Source: G965200765 sp965203865 (GTDB taxonomy: Bacteria > Pseudomonadota > Gammaproteobacteria > Arenicellales > JAJDZL01). From it: 64,000 nt of DNA. Shown here piece by piece: positions 16,508 through 26,399 of this stretch. The notes below the pieces were generated by a model that was not told the origin of the DNA, did not search any database, and was given only the letters and a program-made list of their open reading frames with translations. Position 1 is the first letter of the stretch. Each line of letters begins with the position of its first letter. The stretch covers positions 2,108,001 through 2,172,000 of the forward strand of contig OZ241916.1 in assembly GCA_965203865.1 (NCBI GenBank), written 5' to 3'. Position numbers and translations under genes: made by a program.

Positions 16508-18235
16508 TTAGTGATTACTAACAGTAGAAAACGACCAGTCGTCAGCATCAACTCTCTGCAACTCATCCATCAGCGGTGCTCCTTGAAACAAGGTAATCCG
16601 GGTCCACAAGTTTGATTTCGGGTCAAAGCGAGCAGCACCGAACATCGCAAGCTTGCATCGCAACAGGTCAATTGGCATGCAATCTGCCCCGATTAAATTG
16701 TCCTGAATTTCAGCATAAGAACAGTCTTTTAACGAATGCAAGCGAGAAACAATGAAACGATATTCGGGATTTGCTCTTAAAAAACTTGCAACTGTCTGGG
16801 TGGAATCCCTTGCAGACAACCTGCATAAAGATTCATAAAGAAACTTGACATCTCTAGCGATACCAATGCGCATTTCAAATTCACTCCCCGGTTCATTGTA
16901 CCGCTCTCCCAGCCTGGGTTCTTCCTTGCCTTGGGAAAAGTACCAAAACAAATACTGCGAATGAGGGTTGTCAAAATCAAATTCAAGCACCCACTGATAC
17001 CGGTTTTCAATGTACTCTTTCAGTTCCTGAATAGTCTGCTGTGGATACAGTTCATCAATTTCCTGAAGTGCGGTGTACTGGTCCAATTCGTTAACCAGTC
17101 CGGGATACAACTCTAATACAATGCTTACGGCCAGTTCCTGGCATTCCGTACTGGTGTTTTCATTGACCCACTCAAAAAAACTCCGCCAAGGAAATTTTCC
17201 TGATAGCCAGCTACAACCCATTTTTTGCAAAGTTTCGACTTCACTCTGCAGTGTATCTATTCGTTGGTTCTGTCTTTCATCATCCGTTCGCCACTGCTTT
17301 ACATATCGCTTAACTCGTCCCAGCAAAGCGACGTAACTGTCCAAAACTTCTTGCGTCACAGAATCAACAGACTTCACTCGACAAATTGCTATTTCACGCA
17401 ATTCAATCCAGCGGTCAATCAGTTTCGGATGCCCCACCAAGTACGGCGCCATGCCCAAACCCGTCGCATTTCCAACACCAATGCACTGTTGCAGCTGTCT
17501 TGACAATTCTACGAATTTGCCATTGCTTTTTGACTTGGCGATATGGTGAATCAAATCCAGACTAAACTGCCGGGCCATGTAAACTGTAAGCATTTCAGCC
17601 TGAAACGGCAGTGAAAATGGAGTCGTGCTTTGAACACAATCAAAGTCCATCAAGCCGAACTTTCCATTTCCGTAAACTGCGGTAGTGCGAATCAGGTAGC
17701 CAATTTTTGCGATTTCGGCAGCGGATGGCTGGGTTCCGTTTGCAAGACAATTAACGACCGATTCAAACAACCGAACGCTCTTGTTTGCCCGACTGAGCAC
17801 GATTTCGCTTGCACTCATACGACCTGCTTCCTGCAGTGGCACTTCAGCGCGTAGCCTGGCTACATCTTTCTCGGTAGCGACTCCGTTAAGCAATGTAAAT
17901 GCCATATCCCACTTTTCCGCAATTACACGGTCTGTGCGTTCTTTGTCGTCCAAGTGATTGCTAAATGCGATAAAGCTGAGCTCCCCGGATGGCGTGGAGA
18001 TTCTGTACACAAAATCTCCGAATCCATTTTCATCCAGATTGTTGCGAACTGCATTGATTTCCCATTTTTCTTCATGCATCCGACGTATCAACGTTCGGGT
18101 GAAGCTGATTCTCGTAGGATGAAATGAACCCAGCCGATTCAGTTTCATAACAATCGCAGGCGAACGCAACTGGCTCCTGTCGTATTTGAGAATGGACTGC
18201 AGCTCGTTGTGCGAGTTCACAAGAATTGCACTCAA
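16508..18235 (-). CDS. Conserved-looking protein of unknown function
   Basis: 575-aa predicted cytoplasmic protein; I do not recognise the family. Visible: an N-terminal RLGSFHPTRISFTRTLIRRMHEEKW segment, a mid-region rich in Gly and aromatic residues (YGNGKFGLMDFDCVQS, GVGNATGLGMAPYLVGHPKLIDRW), and a C-terminal helix-rich part. The coding quality is good over its whole length. Its start overlaps the stop of the M19 gene by 4 bp (ATGA), so the two are translationally coupled. Function may be linked to processing of the same compound as the dipeptidase homologue. Confidence 0.65.
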   Translation of the reverse strand: MSAILVNSHNELQSILKYDRSQLRSPAIVMKLNRLGSFHPTRISFTRTLIRRMHEEKWEINAVRNNLDENGFGDFVYRISTPSGELSFIAFSNHLDDKERTDRVIAEKWDMAFTLLNGVATEKDVARLRAEVPLQEAGRMSASEIVLSRANKSVRLFESVVNCLANGTQPSAAEIAKIGYLIRTTAVYGNGKFGLMDFDCVQSTTPFSLPFQAEMLTVYMARQFSLDLIHHIAKSKSNGKFVELSRQLQQCIGVGNATGLGMAPYLVGHPKLIDRWIELREIAICRVKSVDSVTQEVLDSYVALLGRVKRYVKQWRTDDERQNQRIDTLQSEVETLQKMGCSWLSGKFPWRSFFEWVNENTSTECQELAVSIVLELYPGLVNELDQYTALQEIDELYPQQTIQELKEYIENRYQWVLEFDFDNPHSQYLFWYFSQGKEEPRLGERYNEPGSEFEMRIGIARDVKFLYESLCRLSARDSTQTVASFLRANPEYRFIVSRLHSLKDCSYAEIQDNLIGADCMPIDLLRCKLAMFGAARFDPKSNLWTRITLFQGAPLMDELQRVDADDWSFSTVSNH

Positions 18236-19227
18236 GGCTTAAACCCGTCGCTAAAAAATCGAAACCAGTTTCCACCCAGAATCAAACCGACTTCTTCACT
18301 TGAAAATCCGGCATCTTCAAGTCCGTCTGCGAGATTCTGAAAATCACCCATGCTACTGAACCAGCCGGGGTAGTCTGGCCATACTGGATCGGAGGACTTT
18401 GCATCTCCCGGGTCCGGTTCAAACGTCCACTTTCCGCTACGCATGTATTCAAGCTGGTCTGGTCCCCACCCAAGGCAGAGGTCGGAGCCAATTCCGATAT
18501 TTTCAATACCCATCAAATCAGCAGTTCTTAGCACCATGTCTGTAAATGCTTTCAGTGTACAGTCAGTCCCACTCATCAAGTGCAGCGGGTATAAACTAAA
18601 TCCGAGCATTCCTCCATGATTTGCCAATTCCGCAAGCAATTCTGTGGACTTGTTTCGCCTTGCCTGATGAAAGAACAATGGGTTGGCGTGGGTTATAGCA
18701 ACCGGTCGTTCCGACAGGTGAATGGCATCAAGACTGGTTTTTTCGGATGTATGAGACAAGTCTACAATCATTCCAACCCGGTTCATTTCCCGAATTACAT
18801 TCTTGCCAAACTTGGTAACTCCACTGTCGTTCAATTCGTAACACCCGGCCCCGATTAGCGTCTGATTATTGTAGGTTAGCTGCATGATGCGAATTCCAAG
18901 GTCGTGGAGAATTTGCACCAGATTCAAATCGTTTTCAATGGGAGAACTATTTTGAAATCCCAGAATAATCCCGACTTTTCCTTCTTGATGGGCTTTTGAA
19001 ATGTCCTCGCCAGTACGAACAAGAGTGATCAAGTCTCCGTGTTCAATAAACCATCGGTTCCATTGACCTATTTCAGAAAGGGTTTCGCGGCAATCTTGCC
19101 AATAAACAAGAGTTACATGAACAGCGTTCAAACCTGAATTTGCAAGCTGCTCGAAATATTCACGGTTCCAGTTCGTAGACTGGAGTGCATCTACGACAGG
19201 AAACTGATCTTTAATATCAATGGTCAA
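18232..19227 (-). CDS. Divergent M19 membrane-dipeptidase homologue lacking the HxD motif
   Basis: 331-aa TIM-barrel protein of the renal-dipeptidase family. Conserved parts: MIVDLSHTSEKTSLDAI (metal His), PVAITHANPLFFHQARRN (metal His) and IGIGSDLCLGWGP (Asp). The usual N-terminal DGHxD is replaced by VVDALQSTNWNREYF, and the bridging Glu of the family appears as Gln in LGFQNSSPIE. So the binuclear zinc site must differ or be absent. It probably acts on something other than ordinary dipeptides. It leads an operon with the unknown 575-aa protein and the DUF3726-like protein. Confidence 0.75.
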   Translation of the reverse strand: MTIDIKDQFPVVDALQSTNWNREYFEQLANSGLNAVHVTLVYWQDCRETLSEIGQWNRWFIEHGDLITLVRTGEDISKAHQEGKVGIILGFQNSSPIENDLNLVQILHDLGIRIMQLTYNNQTLIGAGCYELNDSGVTKFGKNVIREMNRVGMIVDLSHTSEKTSLDAIHLSERPVAITHANPLFFHQARRNKSTELLAELANHGGMLGFSLYPLHLMSGTDCTLKAFTDMVLRTADLMGIENIGIGSDLCLGWGPDQLEYMRSGKWTFEPDPGDAKSSDPVWPDYPGWFSSMGDFQNLADGLEDAGFSSEEVGLILGGNWFRFFSDGFKP

Positions 19228-19375
19228 ATTTGATTACGTCCAAATAGGTTTACTGCATTGAACTACAGCGATTGAAACTCTAATAATTGCAGAGTAATTT
19301 ATTAATTCTACTGAATATACTGCATTTTATTAATCATATGAACAGTTTACAATCCATCATTTTTACACGGAATTT

Positions 19376-22300
19376 TCAGTATCGGAACTGCAATTGACCG
19401 AGAATTCCGTATTCGAAATTACCGCCAATTCTTGCTCCAGCAAAGTCAAGCAGAATCTGGAATTGTCTGGAACTCTTTAATTTCAAACCGGCATTAAAAC
19501 TGTGGACAGTCCGAGGAAAATTTCGCAAAGGCAGCCGATTCGAAAATGTCAGTACTCCAACTCGGTCTGACTGGGAAATTTCAAGCGAAGAAGGGCCTTT
19601 TGTGTATGTGCGATAAAAACTGGTTCCCAACCTTGGACTCCACTTCAAACCACTTGTACCACTTAACCAATTCAAGGGTTTCATTTGAAATCCGAGTTTC
19701 CAGCCTTGGTAGTGCTGTGTAAAACCCGGCAATTCAGCAGACAAAACAGAGCCATTCGCCTTGAATTCTTGTTGCCTGATTGAACCTTTGTACATCTGTA
19801 TCTCAGGAACAATTTTCCAATTGTCCCCAACTACGAGATTTGCTCCAGCACCGAAGTTCAATTGGCGGTTTATGGAATCGAACTCTCCCGCAAGTTTATT
19901 TTCCGACCCCTGAAAGTTGCTAAACAAAGTGTCAACTTGAAAATGTCCCTGTGTGAACTCCAAGCTGGAAAACACAACATCTCCTCTCCAACCGCCTTGC
20001 GCCGTGTAATAGTTTCCTTTAAAGCTGGAGCGGTCATTAAGAGAAATTTTACTTGTTTGTACTGCCCCTTTCGTATCCGGCATGGCGGTAATCCTGAAAT
20101 ATCCTTTATCTCCGAAATTTGTATCCAGGCCAATAGCAAGGGCATCAACAGAGCCTGTGCCGCTGTAAGAATATAATTTCACATGAGAATTAATGGATTC
20201 TGCCGAATCCCTGCTGTAGCTATTGTGTTCGAAGCCATTGCCCTCATTTTTATTGCCTGATTCGTACTCGGCAACCAAACTGGAGTCATCTTCTCTCATT
20301 AGCCATAAAATAACGGCAAATGCGGCTGCCGAATAATAGGCAAAATAGTCACTGCCAGCAGTCGTACTGGATAATTTTGCCGCGGTTGAAATTTCCGGGC
20401 TTATACCAATGTCTCCCGTGATTCCATCTGTAGCGCCTGACGAATCTAATTCACCAACAACACCGCCGCCAACAGTTTTGATCGTAACAGGTGTTTGAGT
20501 TGATACGGAATTTGTTGATTTCTGAAAACTTGTCCCTGCTCCCAGCAACGTGATGCCATTCTGCTGAAGAAAGTTTTGAACCGCAGAAATTCTATTCTCA
20601 TTCAAGCCAGATAAAATTTGAATATGAACTTCAGGACTCGCACCTTGAAAAACAATACCGCCCTGAGCAGTTATTCTTCCATGGCTATCCGTCCCCATTG
20701 GTGCTGCAACATCACCAACTTCAAACGACAGTCGAGAATAATCTTTGATGATTACTCTACCTGACCCCAAGTTCAAATGCCCGGTTACAGACAGCTCGCC
20801 GTTCTCTATTGCAAGATTGCCGCCTGCCATTTCAACGTTTTTAACCACTGCGCGTCCCGGCCCTCTTTTGTACATGGATTCCAGTCCTGATATGGTTCCG
20901 TCCACTTGGCTAGACTCGCTGCCAGTGCCCAAAACATCAATGACCAAGGTGTCAGTTCCAGCCCCAAAATCTATGTCGCCGGTCAAATAGCCGCGATTGC
21001 TGATCGTAAGCGAATCATCTCCCCCTCCGAAATCTACCGAGCCGCGAACCCATCCTCCCCTGATTTTCATTCTGTCATTGAAATTGTCGAAACTTGCTTC
21101 TCCATTCAGAATGCTTTGGTCCAAGTCAATGTCAGCTATGCCGCCGCGAACTTGAGTTGCAATTGCAGCAGTTACGCTAGCGCCTTGAGTAATTCGGATT
21201 CGGATTTTGCCATTGTTGTCCGGGTTGTTCTGGTCTGCATGTTTGATTTCGGAAAAAATACCGATTCCTTTTGAATCGTCATAGTTTGTGGTTGTTGAAT
21301 CGTCTGCTGCGGCACTATGCGCAACTATACTGGTGGACGCACCAGAGACTAGAATATCTATGTCAATATCCTCGTCTGAGTCGGGAGTGGAAAAAAACTG
21401 CAATGCAGTGTAAATGCCAATGCCAAATTCCGTTCCGGCAGTACCTGCAGAAACTCTGCCGCCGGTCATTTCTACAGTAGCCAGCCCATCGCCTTCAGTT
21501 TGAGCCCGAAGTCCGACTGAACTCTTGCCGGTTAAAGAAATATTCCCGGTATTGATTACAGTCGCATCGCCCGCTTTACCACTTCTCGCCGGCATGGAAT
21601 CAAAGTTGCGGTGCTGAGCATACAAGCCCATTGAACCGAAGTCTCCCGGCGTACCCAAACCCCCATCGGAGACAATCGTTCCATGGTTTATTGCAATTGC
21701 GTGGCCGTGGCTGCTGTCGCCACTGAATTCATACAATCCCGAATGCAGACCAATTGCATGGTCCCCATGAAGAGTAATCCGGGCACCCTTGGTGTTCAGT
21801 GTTCTGACTATGTTGGGAAAGGCTTCGCTTCCACCAGTGGAAGCGTACGCAAAGACCCCGTGCGCGGTGCCGCGATGAGTTGTAATTTGGCCTTGGTTGA
21901 TTCCTTCTGCTAGCCCTCCTGTTTTGCTCCGGGAGCCAATGCCTGCAAAAATCGCATAAGAACGAATGCCCTGAGTTTCTATTATCCCGGTACCAGTGTT
22001 CAATGCTTTCGCTGACTTTGTATCCGACCAAATATTCATTGCTCTAGAATTTCGAACCGCAGTACTGTTTGGCCGCATTATCGTGGTTACACGATGTGTT
22101 GTAATTCTGCCGCTGTTGGTTCCTTCTGAAGCCCCGGATTGTGACTGCACCGCCAGACCATCTGCGCTTGCGCCGTAAGTATCAATCGTGCCTGTGTTCA
22201 TAGCTGTGGAAGAACCCGATACGCTTTCAGAATAGACTGCATTCGCCTGCGTAAAGTCTCTACTGGCCGGGTCCGCAGTCAGTAGCAGATTTCCTCTTGT

Positions 22301-23185
22301 AATCACGCTTCCCCGATTAATCGCCAAGGCATTTCCAGTTGATGTGTATGCGGGATTTTCAGTTGTGGGGTCGTTAGCAGCTCTTGCATAGATTCCGTAT
22401 GCTCCCGCACCTGTTGTTTCAATCGTTGCTCCGCGTTCATTGCGCGCTTCGGCATTTCCGTCGCCTTCTGCAAACGCATAGATACCAATGGAAGGCACTT
22501 CGCCTCGAACCAGATTGGTTTGGCGAACTTTTCTGTCATAGCCGTCTCCGGTGGTTCTTATAGTGCCCCGATTTATTGCCAATGCCCTGCCAGTTCCAGA
22601 TGTATGAGACAGCAATCCGACTGCGGCTCTGCCGCGGGTTTCAATTTGTCCTCCCGCGTTATTGATTGCTGTTGCTGAACCCCTGTCGGTATCAGCACTG
22701 GCGCTTGCTCCATGGGATGGCGAGGATGAAGGGTTTCCGTTGCTGTCCATGCCTTCAAGTACATCGCCACAGGTAACAATTGTGCCGCTATTTGTAACAG
22801 AAACCATTTGTGCTGACACTGTGGAATGGGCATGAATTCCTCTTTCTCCCTTTTTCTGCCGCACTATGGTTGTGCCAGCCGGGTTGGAAACTCTGGAAAC
22901 CGCAGTACTGGACGAAGCATCTGTTGAAGACGGAGTACAAGGCACAGTTTGCGCACTTGCCACTGGTACCAAGACAACTACAATTGCCAGGGCCAATACC
23001 GAATTCAACACTTTTGAAAAAATCGGGTTGAATGTCTTTTGACTTGTATCAGATTGCTTGGACTTGGTCATCGCACTATCCATTGTGTAGGTAGCGAACA
23101 GTAATTTCAGATTTTTCCCCTTTGGTGATTGAGCCTTCGCTGATTTCTCACGACTCATTGGAATAAGTGTAAAATTACTGTTCAT
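19376..23185 (-). CDS. Large autotransporter-type outer-membrane protein
   Basis: 1269 aa. An extended N-terminal region ends in a hydrophobic signal core (VLNSVLALAIVVVLVPVASAQT, cleavage near residue 79). The passenger, about residues 80-950, is a long series of beta-helix-like repeats of the form N-x-GxIxTxG...A-x-G with Thr/Ser/Gly-rich turns. A short hydrophobic segment YFAYYSAAAFAVILWLMRED follows, and the C-terminal ~270 residues form a predicted barrel ending in the aromatic pattern YGILGQLQFRY. Type V secreted surface adhesin-like protein is the best reading. Alternative starts at ATGs further in (for example MTKSKQS, residue 39) are possible. Confidence 0.78.
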   Translation of the reverse strand: MNSNFTLIPMSREKSAKAQSPKGKNLKLLFATYTMDSAMTKSKQSDTSQKTFNPIFSKVLNSVLALAIVVVLVPVASAQTVPCTPSSTDASSSTAVSRVSNPAGTTIVRQKKGERGIHAHSTVSAQMVSVTNSGTIVTCGDVLEGMDSNGNPSSSPSHGASASADTDRGSATAINNAGGQIETRGRAAVGLLSHTSGTGRALAINRGTIRTTGDGYDRKVRQTNLVRGEVPSIGIYAFAEGDGNAEARNERGATIETTGAGAYGIYARAANDPTTENPAYTSTGNALAINRGSVITRGNLLLTADPASRDFTQANAVYSESVSGSSTAMNTGTIDTYGASADGLAVQSQSGASEGTNSGRITTHRVTTIMRPNSTAVRNSRAMNIWSDTKSAKALNTGTGIIETQGIRSYAIFAGIGSRSKTGGLAEGINQGQITTHRGTAHGVFAYASTGGSEAFPNIVRTLNTKGARITLHGDHAIGLHSGLYEFSGDSSHGHAIAINHGTIVSDGGLGTPGDFGSMGLYAQHRNFDSMPARSGKAGDATVINTGNISLTGKSSVGLRAQTEGDGLATVEMTGGRVSAGTAGTEFGIGIYTALQFFSTPDSDEDIDIDILVSGASTSIVAHSAAADDSTTTNYDDSKGIGIFSEIKHADQNNPDNNGKIRIRITQGASVTAAIATQVRGGIADIDLDQSILNGEASFDNFNDRMKIRGGWVRGSVDFGGGDDSLTISNRGYLTGDIDFGAGTDTLVIDVLGTGSESSQVDGTISGLESMYKRGPGRAVVKNVEMAGGNLAIENGELSVTGHLNLGSGRVIIKDYSRLSFEVGDVAAPMGTDSHGRITAQGGIVFQGASPEVHIQILSGLNENRISAVQNFLQQNGITLLGAGTSFQKSTNSVSTQTPVTIKTVGGGVVGELDSSGATDGITGDIGISPEISTAAKLSSTTAGSDYFAYYSAAAFAVILWLMREDDSSLVAEYESGNKNEGNGFEHNSYSRDSAESINSHVKLYSYSGTGSVDALAIGLDTNFGDKGYFRITAMPDTKGAVQTSKISLNDRSSFKGNYYTAQGGWRGDVVFSSLEFTQGHFQVDTLFSNFQGSENKLAGEFDSINRQLNFGAGANLVVGDNWKIVPEIQMYKGSIRQQEFKANGSVLSAELPGFTQHYQGWKLGFQMKPLNWLSGTSGLKWSPRLGTSFYRTYTKGPSSLEISQSDRVGVLTFSNRLPLRNFPRTVHSFNAGLKLKSSRQFQILLDFAGARIGGNFEYGILGQLQFRY

Positions 23186-23258
23186 TTTTCAACAATTGTG
23201 TTTTGTTTCGGAAAGTTGCCGCAGTATTGAATTCTTACTTATTTAGCATATCAGACTG

Positions 23259-24683
23259 ATGAAAAAACTTGAAAATGAATTGTACGAGATTGGTACATCC
23301 GTGAAATGTCTGGTTGAAGCTGCCCGGAGAGCGATGGCCGACTTCAGACAGTCAAGCCAGCAAGATGTTGATGAGGCAGTTACTGCGATTGCATGGGCAT
23401 TGTACAAAGACGAAAATGCAGAATTGCTTGCCAAATTGGCAGTTGAAGACACTGAACTGGGCAACATAGCCGACAAGGTCACAAAAAACAAGCGCAAGAC
23501 TTTTGGAACACTACGCGACCTGATGAGAGTTCGAACTGTCGGCATCATTGAAGAGAATCCAAGCCTTGGACTTGTAAAGTATGCCAAACCCGTTGGTGTA
23601 GTCGCCGCAGTAACACCGTCTACCAACCCTGCTGCCACCCCGGTAAACAAATGTATGATGGCAGTCAAGGGCCGTAATGCGGTTATCGTTGCACCATCCC
23701 CTTCGGGCTGGAAAACTACAAGCAAAGCTGTAGAGCTGATGCGAGAGCAACTTGCCACGGTCGGTGCACCGCAAGACTTGGTTCAAATACTGCCCGCTCC
23801 GGTGAACCGCGAAGTTACCAAAGAACTGATGCGAGCAGTGGATCTTGTTGTAGTAACCGGCTCGCAAAACAACGTCAGAGAAGCATACAGTAGCGGTACG
23901 CCTGCGATCGGCGTCGGCATGGGCAACGTTCCGGTTATTGTAGACGAAACAGCAGATCTCGATAAGGCGGCAAGCCGAATCCGGGATTCCAAAATTTTCG
24001 ACAACGGAACATCCTGCTCTTCCGAAAATTCTGTAATTGTAGTTGAGCAGGTTTATGAAAAAATGCTCGAGGAGTTTGAAAAGTGCGGCGGCTATGTGTG
24101 TACAGCCGAAGAAAAGCAGCGTATTATTTCCGGGATGTGGAACTCAAAGGGTCAGTTGAATCGTAATCTGATTGCAAAGGACCCAAGCGTATTTGTCGAA
24201 ACTTGCAGGCTCTCTTCAAAGGCGCAATCATCGAAATTCATAATAGTGGAGGAGACCGGCGTTGGTCCCCAATATCCGCTTTCAGGAGAGAAGCTTTCGA
24301 TTGTTTTGACTGCATACCGAGCGCGCGATTTTGAGCACGCAGCTGAATATGTTCGAAATATTCTTGACTACCAGGGGGCCGGGCATTCTTGCGGTATTCA
24401 CACCCGCAAACCTGAAAGATCGCGCCTGCTGGCAGAACAACTTGATGTAGTCCGGGTATTAGTCAATCAGGCGCACACTTTCGGCAATGGCGGTGGCTTT
24501 ACCAGCGGTTTGAATTTCACGCTAAGCATGGGTTGCGGTACATGGGGCGGAAACAGCATATCCGAAAACTTGAACTACAGGCACTTTATCAATGTAACCC
24601 ATCTTTCCACAAAAATTCCGGAAGACAAGCCAACAGAAGAAGACTTGTTCGGCAGTTTTCTCCGTACGTATCACTCCGAATAA
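23259..24683 (+). CDS. sauS: Acylating aldehyde dehydrogenase, SauS-like
   Basis: 474-aa CoA-acylating aldehyde dehydrogenase related to EutE and the N-terminal half of AdhE. Seen: GVVAAVTPSTNPAATPVNKCMMAVKGRNAVIVAPSP (NAD/CoA region) near residues 110-150, and the nucleophile Cys in DNGTSCSSENSVIVVE near 250. The downstream AMP-forming CoA ligase starts 20 bp after the stop. This pairing and the sequence character resemble sauS-sauT of bacterial sulfoacetate use, in which the enzyme interconverts sulfoacetyl-CoA and sulfoacetaldehyde. No xsc or sulfonate transporter is in the window, so the symbol is tentative; another carboxylate/aldehyde pair is possible. Confidence 0.65.
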   Translation: MKKLENELYEIGTSVKCLVEAARRAMADFRQSSQQDVDEAVTAIAWALYKDENAELLAKLAVEDTELGNIADKVTKNKRKTFGTLRDLMRVRTVGIIEENPSLGLVKYAKPVGVVAAVTPSTNPAATPVNKCMMAVKGRNAVIVAPSPSGWKTTSKAVELMREQLATVGAPQDLVQILPAPVNREVTKELMRAVDLVVVTGSQNNVREAYSSGTPAIGVGMGNVPVIVDETADLDKAASRIRDSKIFDNGTSCSSENSVIVVEQVYEKMLEEFEKCGGYVCTAEEKQRIISGMWNSKGQLNRNLIAKDPSVFVETCRLSSKAQSSKFIIVEETGVGPQYPLSGEKLSIVLTAYRARDFEHAAEYVRNILDYQGAGHSCGIHTRKPERSRLLAEQLDVVRVLVNQAHTFGNGGGFTSGLNFTLSMGCGTWGGNSISENLNYRHFINVTHLSTKIPEDKPTEEDLFGSFLRTYHSE

Positions 24684-24703
24684 ATCCACTGAAACAAGTT
24701 AAA

Positions 24704-26242
24704 TTGGCAAGTACTACTATTCAATCAATAATAGACCAGCGCGCAGAAGAGTCCCCTGACCGTCCTTTTGTGATTGACCCCGATGCCGGACTTTCCATGA
24801 GTTTTGGCGAATTGAGAGAACATTGCCGACAGTTTGGAAATTTTCTGGACTCTCGCAACATTTCTTCAGGAGACCATGTCAGTTTCCTGTCAGACAATGG
24901 ATACTGGACCGTTGTAGCAATGCTGGGCACAATTTATTCAGGGCGTGTTGCGGTTCCGCTAAACGCCGTCGCCAGCATCGGCAATCTTGCGCACGTTCTT
25001 GTTGATTCCAACACCCGGGCTGTCCTTGTAAGCAAGAAATACCGGAAAATGCTGAATGAGATTGTTTCGGGTTTGGACAAAGATTTTGACTTGATTCATT
25101 TGGGAATGAAATCCGGCCCCGATTCATTCAACTCGGCCAGTAGTTCAGATTGGGAGCAAACAACAATGACTGGCAGTTCGACCGGATTGATACTCTACAC
25201 ATCTGGAACTGTTGGAAAGCCAAAAGGTGCAGTTTTATCGCATGAAAACCTGATTGCAGGCGGTCGAAACGTTGGGCTAGCCCATCAGATTTCGGAGTCT
25301 GACCGCGCACTGTGCGTACTGCCCCTTTACCACATCAATGGGGAAATTGTGACGGCGATAGCACCGCTAGTGACTGGCTCTTGTGTTGTAATGCCCCGCC
25401 GCTTCAGTGTTTCAAAGTTCTGGAATTTGATAGAACAGTACAAGTGCACCTGGTTTAGCATTGTTCCAACAATTGCCAAGTACTTGCTGGACCAGGCGCA
25501 TAGAGAACCGGAACAGCACGAATACATTAAAAGTCTTGAGCATTTGCGCTTTGGCAGATCTGCAACTTCAGCACTGCCGGCTTCCATGCATCGGGACTTT
25601 GAAACTACCTTTGGTATCCCGATGATTGAAACGATGGGATTGACAGAGACAGCTGCCACTATACTCGCCAACCCCTTGCCGCCTGCGAAGCGAATTAGCG
25701 GGTCAGTTGGATTACCCTTTGGAGATGAAGTGAAAATTATTGACAAAAATTTTAACGAAAGAGATCCAAATGAAGTGGGGGAAATCATAGTCAAGGGACC
25801 CAATGTAATTTCCAGTTATTACAACTTGCCCGATACTACGGCATCGTCGTTTACACCGGATGGATGGTTCCGAACAGGAGACTTGGGGTATAGAGATGAA
25901 AATGGATACTTTTATGTAACAGGTCGTATCAAGGAACTGATCATAAAGGGAGGGGAAAATATCTCACCGAGAGAAATCGACGATGTACTCTATCTCCACA
26001 AGGCAGTTCTGGAAGCAGCTGCTTTCGGAATTTCTGACAAAAACTACGGCCAAGACATTGCTGCTGCTGTAGTTCTTCGAGCGGGTTATTCCTGTAGCGA
26101 AGAGGAAATCATAGAACACTGCAAAAGTGAACTTGGAGAATATAGAACTCCTTCAAAAATTTTATTTTACAACGATCTTCCCAAAGGTCCGTCTGGCAAG
26201 ATTCAACGACTGGTGCTGGAAAAAAGCTTTGCGAAAACCTGA
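24704..26242 (+). CDS. sauT: AMP-forming acyl-CoA ligase, SauT-like
   Basis: 512-aa ANL-superfamily ligase. Motifs: LILYTSGTVGKPKGAVLSHENL (P-loop) near residue 155, ETMGLTETAATI, DGWFRTGDLGYRDENGYFYVTGRIKELIIKGGENISPREID, and the catalytic Lys in GPSGKIQRLVL at the end. The frame is open upstream into the preceding gene. A TTG at 24704 just after the sauS-like stop gives the natural start (ASTTIQSIIDQ); no good ATG exists there. Likely activates a short carboxylate such as sulfoacetate to its CoA ester for reduction by the neighbour. The substrate is inferred from context only. Confidence 0.68.
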   Translation: MASTTIQSIIDQRAEESPDRPFVIDPDAGLSMSFGELREHCRQFGNFLDSRNISSGDHVSFLSDNGYWTVVAMLGTIYSGRVAVPLNAVASIGNLAHVLVDSNTRAVLVSKKYRKMLNEIVSGLDKDFDLIHLGMKSGPDSFNSASSSDWEQTTMTGSSTGLILYTSGTVGKPKGAVLSHENLIAGGRNVGLAHQISESDRALCVLPLYHINGEIVTAIAPLVTGSCVVMPRRFSVSKFWNLIEQYKCTWFSIVPTIAKYLLDQAHREPEQHEYIKSLEHLRFGRSATSALPASMHRDFETTFGIPMIETMGLTETAATILANPLPPAKRISGSVGLPFGDEVKIIDKNFNERDPNEVGEIIVKGPNVISSYYNLPDTTASSFTPDGWFRTGDLGYRDENGYFYVTGRIKELIIKGGENISPREIDDVLYLHKAVLEAAAFGISDKNYGQDIAAAVVLRAGYSCSEEEIIEHCKSELGEYRTPSKILFYNDLPKGPSGKIQRLVLEKSFAKT

Positions 26243-26326
26243 AATTCAGATGAAATTTTAGGGAATTATATACTTGATTATATTCGCGGATCATATACAA
26301 TCTACACTATCTTCCGGCTTGCGAAG

Positions 26327-26389
26327 ATGGCGAGCGTCGCCAAGAACACGGACGGCAAGCGGCTGAAGTACGACGAGCTGATATCGTAG
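26327..26389 (+). pseudogene. Remnant of IS1595-type transposase C-terminus
   Basis: A 20-codon frame ends in TDGKRLKYDELIS followed by a stop. The intact transposase at 48399-49322 ends in TMGKRLSYEDLVS plus eight residues. Position also matches: in both elements the transposase tail directly precedes the methyltransferase in the same direction. The simplest reading is an internal deletion that removed the transposase body and kept its tail. Confidence 0.7.
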
Positions 26390-26399
26390 GGGGCTTGAT

